Source of the DNA: Eutreptiella sp. 'Long Island Sound 2002'
Taxonomy: Eukaryota; Euglenozoa; Euglenophyceae; Eutreptiales; Eutreptiaceae
DNA length: 64,000 bases
Assembly: GCA_964036045.1 (NCBI GenBank)
Contig: OZ038381.1
Coordinates: forward strand, 107,823,367 to 107,887,366
Direction: 5' to 3'
The position numbers and the translations under genes were made by a program. Positions 1 to 8,975 of the stretch are shown here, one piece after another (the first letter of the stretch is position 1; each line of letters begins with the position of its first letter). Under the pieces are notes generated by a model. That model saw only the letters and a program-made list of their open reading frames with translations, was not told where the DNA came from and ran no database searches.

Positions 1-347
1 ATGACACCAGATGTGTGACCTTACACGCCGAAAACGGCATAAACGAGTGACAAGGGCAGGTGGTGACTGCAGTGATGGTTTGTGTCATTGCGATGTTTTG
101 CCGTGTGCAAATTCTCGGAATCTAAGCAGTAAAGCCACGTCCTCCTCTTCCGTTCTGCCTGTGGGGTGTAGTTGCTCCCCTGTGCTCCGTAGTGGGAGGA
201 ATCTTGTGGTAACTAAGATTTTTATTACGATGTTGCCTGTTTAGATTATCGATGTTGCATGTGGCTTGCGGTGCGGCTGCGGCATGCAGATCCCCCCTCC
301 CTACAGTGATGCATACCTTCTCGTGAAAGTCCCAGATCCCAGGTTGC
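1..347. other. Left edge, no gene resolved
   Basis: No reading frame here looks coding. The stretch is probably intron or an upstream part of the RanBPM-like gene that follows. The SPRY domain expected upstream of LisH in that family is not recognisable here and may lie outside the window. Confidence 0.3.
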
Positions 348-1316
348 GTGCTTTGCACGCCAGCTTTGCTGTATGCGACAGGGAGGGAAACAGAATGCGG
401 CCTGCCCTGGTTCCATGCTTGCTGGTCTCAGATCATCCACAAGGTGCAGGTTCCGAACGTGGACAATATATCTTGCCGGTGCATCATTTCATATCTGGTG
501 CAGCAGGGGTATCCTGAGAGTGCTCTGGCTTTGGCGAAAAGCTGCGGGGCTGAAAAGGAAGTGGAGAAAACTTTGGAGGGGATTCGACAGCGACGGAAGG
601 TGCTGGATGCATTGCTTGCGGGCAACATTCCAGAGGTGCTGCAGATGCTGCGAACTGTAGCGCCCCAGATTTTGGAGCTGCGGCAGGATCTGTTGTTCAT
701 GCTGCGGTGCCAGCATTTCATCGAGCTGGTGAAAAGCGGTGCAGACATGGCTTTAATCTTGGAGTACGGCAGCAATGAATTGCAGGCTGTTTACGACTGT
801 GATGCACAGACCACACCCTCAGCAGAAGCCAGCAAGGCCTGCACACACGATAGACGATTGCCAGAGGCTCCGTGTGATGAAGGAAAGATGGAGTCGGAAG
901 GGGATGAGGAGGTTGAGGGGGAGGAGGAGGAGGAGGAGGAGGAGGAGGAGGAGGATGGAGTGGAGGACGACCAAAAGGAGCCAGAGACTGCCCATAACCC
1001 TGCTCAGACGCAGAATCAATATGCCATGGATGAGGCAGAGCAGCCCATGCCCCAGTATCGTGAAATTCCCCCTAATGTCAGGAGTGAGTTGCTGGAGAAG
1101 GTTTTTTCTCTCGTGGCGTATGTGGACCCCACAGTGAGCCCGCATGCGTTCTTGCTCAACCCAATGATGCGCACAGTGCTGGCAGATGAACTGAACAGCG
1201 CCATGCAGTCGATGGTTGGGTGGAACAAGCGCCCCACCTTGGAACGTCTGTCACGACAGGTGTGCTTCAATGCAAATTTGAATGCAGATGGGGTCTCTTA
1301 CTCTTGCCATCTGTAA
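348..1316 (+). CDS. RANBPM: RanBPM-like protein, LisH-CTLH-CRA part
   Basis: This open frame carries the C-terminal half of a RanBPM (RanBP9/10, yeast Gid1) homologue, a scaffold of the cytosolic/nuclear CTLH/GID E3 ubiquitin ligase. A LisH segment (SYLVQQGYPESALALAKS) lies near residue 50. A CTLH segment follows, with RQRRKVLDALLAGNIPEV and LLFMLRCQHFIELV. The first CRA part holds ALILEYGSNELQ. The second half of CRA (LLEKVFSLVAYVDPTVSP to the end) is recognisable about 100 residues later. Between the CRA halves lies an acidic Glu-rich insert of roughly 75 residues. The SPRY domain that normally precedes LisH is absent, so this is probably the last exon(s). The ATG at 348 is only the first in the frame; the true exon start is likely an acceptor somewhere in 390-480. 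It ends at TAA (1314-1316). Family assignment is strong; exon limits are not. Confidence 0.8.
   Translation: MLCTPALLYATGRETECGLPWFHACWSQIIHKVQVPNVDNISCRCIISYLVQQGYPESALALAKSCGAEKEVEKTLEGIRQRRKVLDALLAGNIPEVLQMLRTVAPQILELRQDLLFMLRCQHFIELVKSGADMALILEYGSNELQAVYDCDAQTTPSAEASKACTHDRRLPEAPCDEGKMESEGDEEVEGEEEEEEEEEEEDGVEDDQKEPETAHNPAQTQNQYAMDEAEQPMPQYREIPPNVRSELLEKVFSLVAYVDPTVSPHAFLLNPMMRTVLADELNSAMQSMVGWNKRPTLERLSRQVCFNANLNADGVSYSCHL
918..954 (+). repeat. GAG/GGA trinucleotide run
   Basis: A run of GAG codons encodes the poly-Glu core of the acidic insert in the RanBPM-like protein. It is a length-variable microsatellite inside a coding exon. Confidence 0.85.
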
Positions 1317-2295
1317 ATGGGTGTAGTGTTTGCAAGTTGGGTGTGCTTGACTAGTTGAATCAAAGAACTGTCTTTTTCATCATTGGTCTGAACGGGAAGG
1401 GGAAAATCTCCATCCCTTTTTCTCATTCCTCCTTCCTCCCTCCCTCACTTGAAACATTGCCAGTTACTATCACAAAAATATTTGGCAAAGAAATTCACGT
1501 CGAAGAGGGTTGTTAGACCAAGCACAGGTGCGAGCGCCATGTGGCCCCCCTTTTGGGGGGTATTCATGTTGATACCCCTTTGTATGCAATTGGATGTTCC
1601 CAAATCCCAAGATCATCATTTCACCAAACAATACCCCAATGAATTTCCAATTTTGACCCTCAACCCCGCGTCCTTTTTTTCGGGGGGGGCGGGGGTCATC
1701 AGAGCGCAAAGGCTGTGCTCCACCATGAGACAGTTTATAAAGTCGGGGTATAGAAGATTGCATCGGCGGCGCTGCAGCGCGGGTATGGCACTGGGAAATG
1801 GACCGGGTGTGGGGAAATTCTTGGTGCGGTGGTGGACAGCGAGGGAACTAAGACAAGGGGAGCTGTGCGCGTGGTTCCGCAGGATGTTGCGGAACGCCAA
1901 AAGAATGGGCGAGGGGGCCGTGAGAAGCCCCATAAGTGAAGGTGCTGGTATGGGAGGACGTGCCTTTGTAAAGCGACGTGCCAGTTCCGGCACCCAGACG
2001 ACCCTGACGACCATGCCGAGGGGGAAGGCGGGAGGAGGGGGACTCACGCAAGGGGAGGGCCCTCAATGCCCAGTGGACACAGTGCAACGACGCCCACAAG
2101 AACAAGTCGCCCCATAATTGCCGCACGGTGGATCAAGGCGGGCGGAGGACAGGGGAGACGACAGGTTTGCATCACAGCCAAGAAGGACGCTGTCAGCAAC
2201 AGGGTCCGGGGCCGGAAGGAGAGCAGGGGAGGCCGAATTAGGACCCAGTGGAAGGATAGTGGAGGGAAACACAAAGAGAGGAGCATCCTCTGCAA
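1317..2295. other. Intergenic, no convincing gene
   Basis: The first 130 bases are a plausible 3' untranslated region of the RanBPM-like gene. The rest holds overlapping open frames on both strands with no recognisable domain. It contains a G-rich patch near 1680. It may include the eroded 5' part of the OTU/zinc-finger locus downstream. Confidence 0.4.
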
Positions 2296-2547
2296 TTGCT
2301 GGGGAACTGCCACCAGCCAGAGCAGACAAGGGAAGATAGGGAAGTGGTCCGCGGATACGTCCAGCAAATGAGGCCGGGGACGGGACCGCGGTCGTACGGA
2401 TGGTGGCCAGAAATTGTGGTCTTTGCGCAATTGGAAGGGGTACACATTAGCGTGTACTCAAGGGACAAGATGGCACGGGAAAGCCCATTGTACAAGACGC
2501 GGGAGGCGGGGTTGCCCATGGCCACCAAGAAAGTGATGGTGGAGTGA
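2296..2547 (+). pseudogene. OTU-protease-like C-terminal segment (fragment)
   Basis: The frame contains VVRGYVQQM, then SYGWWPEIVVFAQLEGVHISVYS. This resembles the second half of OTU-type cysteine protease domains, where a W-G/x-x-E-I segment is followed by a strand ending in I-x-V-Y. No catalytic DGxCLF segment precedes it. Instead an OTU-like N-terminal half appears about 150 bases downstream, in another frame. The order is therefore reversed relative to a normal domain, which suggests a duplicated or rearranged element gene. The OTU call rests on short motifs only. Confidence 0.35.
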
Positions 2548-2645
2548 GATGAGATAGCAAGTGGAGAACCCCATTGTGGAATATCCTACCGCCGGGGGTG
2601 GTATTGTAGCTGCGCTAGGCACCAGACCGACGTAAAGTGGTGTGA

Positions 2646-3332
2646 CCGGGCACAGGGCAGTTAGAAGACGAGCTCCCTAAGACAACGACGATCTTCCAAA
2701 CACCATTGGATGGGCTATGCCTATTCCACGCTATGGCGAGAGTATGGAACGAAATGCACCCACAAGATACACAACAAATGGGCCAAGGGATAAAGCACCG
2801 TCTGCCGGAAAAGATAGAGGGGACCCCAAGCCGGACAGTGGAGGGACATCTGCTAGCGCAAGTTATCAGAGAAGATAGGTGGACGGAAGCACAGAAGGAG
2901 GGCCCCAGGCAATTGATTCGGCAGACCCAGCAAACACCAGAGACAACGCAGAAAGACGACAAAGCAAGGTGATGCAATGCGGAGTTGTGCGCCGCACAAG
3001 GGGCAGAACCACGATACACATGTTATGGGTGTGGTGCATGGAATCACAGGCAGTGCGCACCACTGGGCGGAAATGGAGGACATTTGGGTGTGTGGTTGTG
3101 TGCACAGCTTCGCATGTGGAAGGCGGACTTCATGTCAGTGGTGACAGCGCCGGGAAAAGTACATGTAGAGTGCCCGATTTGTGCACACGTGAAGACCGCC
3201 GGGAAGTACATGTGCAACGCCAAGCACTGTATTTGTGGGGGCACAGTGCATGATAGTTGCATCAGTGAATATGTAGGGGCATTGTGTGAGTGCAACCTCC
3301 CGCAAGCACTCGTTAACAGATTCAAAAACTAG
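2646..3332 (+). pseudogene. OTU N-half plus Cys/His-rich zinc-finger segment, interrupted by TGA
   Basis: One frame stays open from 2646 to the TAG at 3330-3332 except for a TGA at 2970-2972. The N-terminal part has LDGLCLFHAMARVW, close to the catalytic-Cys motif (DGxCLFxA) of OTU deubiquitinases. After a basic, Gln/Thr-rich linker comes a Cys/His-rich part: CNAELC, YTCYGCGAWNHRQC, VECPICAH, KHCICGGTVHDSC and ALCEC. The spacing suggests two treble-clef or RING/PHD-like zinc sites. The TGA sits just before the first Cys pair and the frame is coding-like on both sides. Such OTU and zinc-finger pairings are seen in retroelement and transposon proteins, so a mobile-element origin is likely. Active-site His and the C-terminal OTU half are not found in this frame. 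Confidence 0.4.
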
Positions 3333-3735
3333 CACAGGAGCCACAACTGAACCACCAATCAATGAAGGGCAGCAACAGTGAAAGAGAAACGACAGCAAGT
3401 GGCGGCCAAGACACGTGGCAAACGCGAACAAAAGTTTGGCTCATAGGGCTGTAGAGGGCAGACGTCAATTGATCGGAAGGGATTATCCAAGGGGAGGGGA
3501 ACGGCCGGGCCTCAACTGCAGTTCGACCAGGCGAAGGGAGGGAAAGTAGTGGCAGTCAGACGCGACCGCTTGACCGGCTTGCCCCCAGATATTGGTGGGC
3601 AAGAGCAAGCTAGTGGCCCAAAAACAAGGGCATGAAGAGCACAAACGCATGGTAGGCGGCGGTGACCCCATCTGTAGCACCCCCCCCCCCCCCTCCCACG
3701 TGCAGGCGGTTGTGTTGGCATTGGCAGCAAGCGCA
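3333..3735. other. Spacer before hairpin satellite
   Basis: No coding frame is convincing. The stretch contains a run of 14 C near 3680 and ends where the 72-bp hairpin satellite begins. Confidence 0.5.
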
Positions 3736-5437
3736 TCGCACCTTGGAGGGTGTAGGCCCTTCAAGGATTCACCGCATGAGGTTTCCACTAGTGTACAGGG
3801 GATGCGTTGAATCTTTGAAGGGTGTAGACCCTTCCAGGATTCGCCGCATGAGGTATACAGTGATGCGGCGAATCCTTGGAGGGTGTAGACCCTTGAATGA
3901 TTGAGCGCATGAGGTATACATTAGTGTGGAGGTGATGGAGTGAATCGTTGGAGAGTGTAGACCCTGCATGGATGCACCGCATGACGTATACCCTAGTGTA
4001 GAAGTGATGCGGTGAATCCTTGAAGGGTGTAGACCCTTCAAGGATTCACTGCATGAGGGTAACCCTAGTGTACAGGGAATGCGGTGAATCCTTGGAGGGT
4101 GTAGACCCTTCAAGGATTCACCGCATGAGGTACGCACTTGTGTACAGGTGATGCCATGAATCCTTGGAGTGTGTAGAACCTTGAACGAATCACCGCATGA
4201 GTTGTGTACAGGGAACGTGGTGAATCCTTGGAGGGTTTAAACCCTTCAAGGATTCACCGCATGAGTTATACACCAGTGTGCAGGTTATGCCGTTAATCCT
4301 TGAACGGTGCAGACCCTTCATAGATGAACCGCATGAGGTACACATTAGTGTACAGGTGATGCCATGAATCCTTGGAGTGTGTAGAACCTTGAACGAATCA
4401 CCGCATGAGTTGCGTACAGGGAACGTGGTGAATCCTTGGAGGGTTTAAACCCTTCAAGGATTCACCGCATGAGTTATACACCAGTGTGCAGGTTATGCCG
4501 TTAATCCTTGAACGGTGCAGACCCTTCATAGATGAACCGCATGAGGTACACATTAGTGTACAGGTGATGCAGTGAATCCTTGGAGGGTGTAGACCCTTGA
4601 ACGATTCACCGCATGAGGTACACATTAGTGTACAGGTGATGCGGTGAATCCTTGGAGGGTGCAGACCTCTCAACGATTCACTGCAAGAGGTATACACCAA
4701 TGTGCAGGTTATGCCGTCGATTCTTGAACGGTGTAGACCCTTCAAGGATTCACCGCATGAGGTATACAATAGAAATGTGCACGTGATGCCGTGAACCCCC
4801 AACGGTGTAGACCCTGCAATGATTCACTGCATGCGGTACACCTTGGTGTGCAGGTGATGCGGTGAATCATTGCAGGGTGTAGACCCTTGAACGCTTCACC
4901 GCATCAGGTATACATTAGTGTACAAGTGATGCGGTAACTCCGTGAAGGGTTTGCACCCTGCACGGATTCAACGCATGAGGTATACACTAGTGTGAAGGTG
5001 ATGCTATGAATCTATGGAGGGTGTAGACCCTTCAAGGATTCACCGCATGAGTAGTGTACAAGGGATGTGGTGAATCTTTGGAGGGTTTAGACCCTGCAAT
5101 GATTTGCCGCATGAGGTATACACCAGTGTGCCAATGATGTCGTGAATCTTTGGAGGGTGTGGACCCTTTAAAAATTAACTGCATGAGGTATACACTAGTG
5201 TACAAGTGATGCGGTGAATGTTTGGAGGGTGGAGACCCTTCAAGGATTCACCGCATGAGGACTACACTAGTGTACAGGGGATGTGATATTTCTTGGAGGG
5301 TGTCGACCCTTCCAGGATTCATCGCATGACAGATGCATTAGTGTACAGGTGATGCGGTGAATCCTTGAAGGGTGTAGACCCTTTAAGGATCCACCGCATG
5401 AGGTATACATTCGTGTACAGGGGATGCGGTGAATCTA
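3736..5437. repeat. 72-bp double-hairpin satellite, block 1 (about 24 units)
   Basis: Tandem units of about 72 bp. Each has a large inverted repeat: arms of the type GCGGTGAATCCTTGAAGGGT and its complement, around a 4-base loop, usually GTAG. A second short palindrome follows (core TACACTAGTGTA). Units differ by point changes and small gaps, and some have one weakened arm. A block of about three units starting near 4141 is repeated at about 4350, showing duplication of multi-unit segments. The block stops abruptly at 5437, where the inserted element begins. Confidence 0.9.
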
Positions 5438-5466
5438 TTTTTTTAAATATATCACTCGCACGAAGT

Positions 5467-5694
5467 CGCCCCCCTCCCCTACCTTGGAGGTAGCGGGGGG
5501 GTAGGGGGGGTAGGGGGGGGGTCGAGAAGGTCGGGGGGGGGGTAGGGGGGGGATGGGGTGGGTTTGGGGGGGGGGTAGGATCATACACACAGAAGGCGGT
5601 GCACACACAAGGCGGTTCCAACAAAAGGCGGCCTGTGGCCACCGCAGGAGTCATGTTATTTAAGGGGCCACAGCCAAGGCGGTGCATACAGAAC
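5467..5694. repeat. Left G-rich tract and AGGCGG subterminal repeats
   Basis: A strongly G-rich tract (to about 5577) with GGTAGGGGGGG runs could form G-quadruplexes on the plus strand. It is followed by AAGGCGG motifs spaced by CACACAA. A small hairpin is formed by CTGTGGCC and GGCCACAG around TTATTTAAGG. The same arrangement recurs, in the same orientation, at the right end of the element. Confidence 0.75.
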
Positions 5695-5718
5695 TTAGGC
5701 GGCTCTATACGCACGTAG
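5695..5718 (+). repeat. Inner terminal inverted repeat, left
   Basis: The 24 bases beginning TTAGGCGGCTCTATAC and ending GCACGTAG are the exact reverse complement of 11112-11135. Sequence inward of it has no further clear match. It marks one end of the two-gene interior. Confidence 0.8.
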
Positions 5719-5850
5719 ACTTCGTTGCTAAAAGGCACGATTCATGGCGATTTCAACATCCGTTTTTTGCACTCAAAAAAAGCATATCATTTTTTCGGCC
5801 AACCCCACGTGGATTTTTATCGTGGGATACAACAACCTCGCCTTTTGTTG

Positions 5851-5978
5851 CTACAGAGGTGTACGTATACACCCCCTATTCCGGGCTGAAAATTGTATCA
5901 TTTAAAATTTTTGGGCACTGCAGTGCCCAAAAATTTGAAATGGCTTTTTTCAGTGGGTTATCTAGTACACCTCTGTAG
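5851..5978. mobile_element. 128-bp foldback mini-element with central palindrome
   Basis: CTACAGAGGTGTAC at 5851-5864 is exactly inverted at 5965-5978. Between them, nearly centred, lies the perfect 32-bp palindrome at 5905-5936. The nested design is that of a MITE-like foldback element. No obvious target duplication is seen (flanks TTGTTG and TCATCT). Confidence 0.6.
5905..5936. repeat. Perfect 32-bp palindrome (GGGCACTGCAGTGCCC core)
   Basis: Each 16-base half is an exact reverse complement of the other, from AAATTTTT through the core GGGCACTG. It is the longest of a family of CTGCAG-centred palindromes found only inside the two-gene element. Confidence 0.95.
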
Positions 5979-6470
5979 TCATCTCCACAGGTGATGTCAT
6001 ACTGCAGCAACATGCATCAAAACTTGGTATACCCGTTATCCATGGGTCATCGCACCACGGTGTTATACTCGGAAGGCCACGTACAATGTACCTTGCCCAA
6101 TCACTTCCATTCCTGTCCAAATGTGCACTTGAAAATGGACTTCCAGTACTTTTGGGCACTGCAGTGTCCGAAAAATTGAAAACTCCGTATTTCACTCCTA
6201 TTGGTTCCCATTGCGTAACACCTGACAAAGGACGTATGAATCATCGGACGTTGGTACTCATCCTCTGCTCATTGGAAATATATTGCCGGTTGTCTGACTG
6301 CCACCTTGGAGTGTACCCAGGCTTTGGAACGTTCCACGTCCATTGGGGGATACATTGTTTGGATCTTCGCTAGCTGCTTTTGGTCTATGCCGCATCAGGT
6401 TTGTTTTGTGATAGTGTCTCTGTTTTCTTTGTCCCCTTACCTTTGCTGCCTGCGAACAGGACTTTTGTCC
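5979..6470 (+). other. Upstream region of the DNFYRR gene
   Basis: No convincing coding frame. It contains a second palindrome copy at 6151-6170 (TTTGGGCACTGCAGTGTCCG, one arm changed). A possible 3' splice site (TGCGAACAG, ending at about 6459) lies just before the likely start codon, so a 5' untranslated intron is possible. Confidence 0.4.
6151..6170. repeat. CTGCAG-centred palindrome, copy 2
   Basis: Core CACTGCAGTG is intact; the right outer arm has TGTCCG in place of TGCCCA. It lies upstream of the first gene of the element. Confidence 0.8.
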
Positions 6471-8770
6471 ATGGATGCGGCTCCCTTCCGGCAGTTCCTT
6501 AGTTCGAAGGTATATGCTTCAAAGGAGGATCTGTTTGAGGCTGTGCGTGTGGATAAGGGTGCCGATGCGTTTTGTACGTGGGTGTTAGATCTCCGGTTGG
6601 AGTGGAGAAGTAGGCGGTCTGTTGGTGAATACATCCAACAAAGGGACAGGCGGACCGTGAATTGTCTGCCGGACCAATGGTTCCGTGTTGCTGAGCAAGA
6701 GATTTTTAATATATGGTCTGTTCTACACAAGAGGTGTCGTCCACGTGCCAAGAGGGCTGTAGGTGTTCAACCCAAGAGTCGTGTGCAACGTAGGTGTTTG
6801 GCTCACATGGGTCAATGTTCTTACAATGTAGCCTCCTTTGCAGTTCAAGGAGCAACTGCGTGCACGAGTCTTTGGCAGACCTTGGAAGGTAAACCCGCTG
6901 TTCTGTGGTTTGATAATTTTTATAGACGTAACTTCCGGCCTGTGCCTGGTAATGAGAACCGGTCCCTTAATTGTACAGCTATCATACTATTGAAACGACC
7001 TGTTGATGTTATGCCGTCTTTTCCTAGCCTCTCGGTCTTGCGGCAGAGGATTGGGTACACTGCAGACTTGTTGGTGCAGAGCCATAAAAACTTCATTGAT
7101 GGCTTGCAAGGGTTGATGGACGACCCCATCCGCCTTCAACATGTTCGTTGTCCCTTGGACATACGACGGGCTAATGTTACCAGCCCAGCTTGGACCCCTT
7201 TTTTCTCACAGACCTAACTGTGTCTGCTACCCCCGACCTTGTCTCTATTATTCACGGGCTCCAGGAGGTGCAGCAGCACACACAGCACCGTTTTCCATTG
7301 TTGGTCGACGAAAATATCCACTACCGTGTCCTTAAGCTCGTTTACAGCATCAGCTATGCTGGGTACAACGTGCCCCTGTTCATTACACGTACCCCGGTAG
7401 TGTATGGCACATGGCACCCATATAAATATTGTGTAACCCTGTGCTACAGAAGATTCTTCCCTTTATTTACCTATTTTTCCTATGGTTCACTCAATTTGGG
7501 CACTGCAGTGCCCAACTTTCCGAAACTCATCTATATGGAGCGTATGATTCTGGTTCTCTTGCACTTGGCCCACAAGTGGCGCCAACCTTTGGAACAGAAG
7601 TTACAGACTCTAAGGGGTTTGCACCGACCGGGTAACGCTAATCACAGCACACTTCTTACACAGGTGCAAGGGTTGGTAACACTGCTATATGGTTACATTC
7701 CAGCCTTGTTTATTATTGGGTCGCAAGTGAGGGATTGTCATTGGTCTGCACAGGGAGAGCAGCACGCTGCAGGGCCATTGTTGAGCCGTTGCCTACACGT
7801 CCTTCTGAGGCTCACCCTAGGTTATGAGGACAAGGTTGAATATGTGCGCACCATTGTTGTTGCTAGGCTGTTGTGGTCCCAGTGGTTTGCCCGCTTACCT
7901 GGTGTGGCACACAGTGAGGAACCGTGTGAGGCCCTGTTAAGCCGTGTTGTGCACTTAATGGCACAACACCCTGGGAACTGTACGTTGCAACAGGTGCATG
8001 ACCTGTTTATACTCACTCCCGTTGCAGACCAGACCCCAAAGGACCTGCAGTACGTTAATGTTCCCAAGGGACTGCCACAACTGGTTGATCGTCGTTTCAC
8101 CAGATTGATGGCGCGATTTGATGTTGGTGTTATACCCCCCCTGGTCTGGTCCAGTCAGCAGTCGAGTATCGTGCAAGACAGGTGGGATCCTGCCAAGATG
8201 GATTTTCCTTGCATACTAGATACAGTGCTCACTGCAGAGCATTACCGAGATCTATGTGCCAAGACATTGCAGACACTTGTTAAACCTGTTAAAGTTGATG
8301 CTGACGTGATGACAGAGCTGGGTGGACACGTGCCACAACGTCCTCCAGGTGATATGGACACAGCAGTAGCACAGGCACAGGACATGTTACGCGCATGTAA
8401 TACACCAGACCGGTACAAGCGCCGCCGGCCAGCACGCGCTTTTGCGCAAAGGGACCCCGCCCGGATACCCGCCCCCCCCAATGCTGATGGCGACAGTGAC
8501 AGTGATGAGGACCCCCCCCCCCCCGCTGGTGGGGCAGCCGGAGATCCAGACCCGAGGGCTGCTGATTTTGTGGGTGATGATGGATGGGACCCGGACCCCC
8601 CCCCTCCAGAAGCAGTGTCTGTTCACAGTGATGATTCCGACGCCCCCGTTGCTGTCCTTTCGGAGCTGAATGAGTTTGACCCTCGATTTTTACCAGGTGC
8701 ATCCGACTGTGATGCTATTTCTGCCATCTGTGTTCAATCGTCGAGCGCTGCCAGTGGTCATCAACATTAG
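6471..8770 (+). CDS. Large unknown element protein with DNFYRR motif
   Basis: Two frames join into one protein of about 745 residues. The start is taken as the ATG at 6471 (MDAAPFRQF). The first part carries VLWFDNFYRRNFRPVP followed by SLNCTAIILLKRP, an Asp-Asn motif set in a predicted strand. The second part holds GTWHPYKYCVTLCYRRFFP, PKLIYMERMILVLLHLAHK and a long helical region. The C-terminal 120 residues are low-complexity, acidic and proline-rich with DSDSDEDPPPP. The frame changes near 7200: either a 65-nt intron (7147-7211, acceptor TTTTCTCACAG) or a frameshift at a C/T run. A 24-nt in-frame segment (7485-7508) ends in one of the CTGCAG palindromes and could be a mini-intron or insertion. 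Ends at TAG 8768-8770. The position inside inverted repeats suggests a transposase or partner, but I do not recognise the family and see no proven DDE triad. Confidence 0.55.
7496..7515. repeat. CTGCAG-centred palindrome, copy 3 (within gene)
   Basis: TTGGGCACTGCAGTGCCCAA is a perfect 20-bp palindrome. It lies between two conserved-looking parts of the DNFYRR protein. The frame stays open through it. Removing 7485-7508 (GT..AG) also leaves the frame intact. Confidence 0.85.
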
Positions 8771-8975
8771 AAGCCTGTAAATCAACAATTTGCAGCCCTG
8801 TGGCCTTTTGTAGTGTGTCGTGTGACCCTTTGTTAGCGCCTTTGCTAAGCTATGCCTTCGGATACCGAACTGCCGGAAGGGGATGAGCAGCAGACCGCAT
8901 CGCAAGCCGTTCACACAGCAGAGAAGACACGGGCGCAGTCGGGGCAGGCTCCAGTGAAGCGGGGCAACGGAAACA
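8771..8975 (+). other. Spacer between the two element genes
   Basis: Follows the first stop. Short open frames are present (an ATG at 8852), but their translation is not clearly protein-like until about 8976. The first exon of the second gene may begin here. Confidence 0.35.

Noticed and set aside
5467-5577. Assembly artefact as the only explanation for G-rich tracts
   Set aside because: Comparable tracts occur at both ends of the element with inverted flanks (GCACGAAGT/ACTTCGTGC), so they are a real part of it, though run lengths may be wrong.
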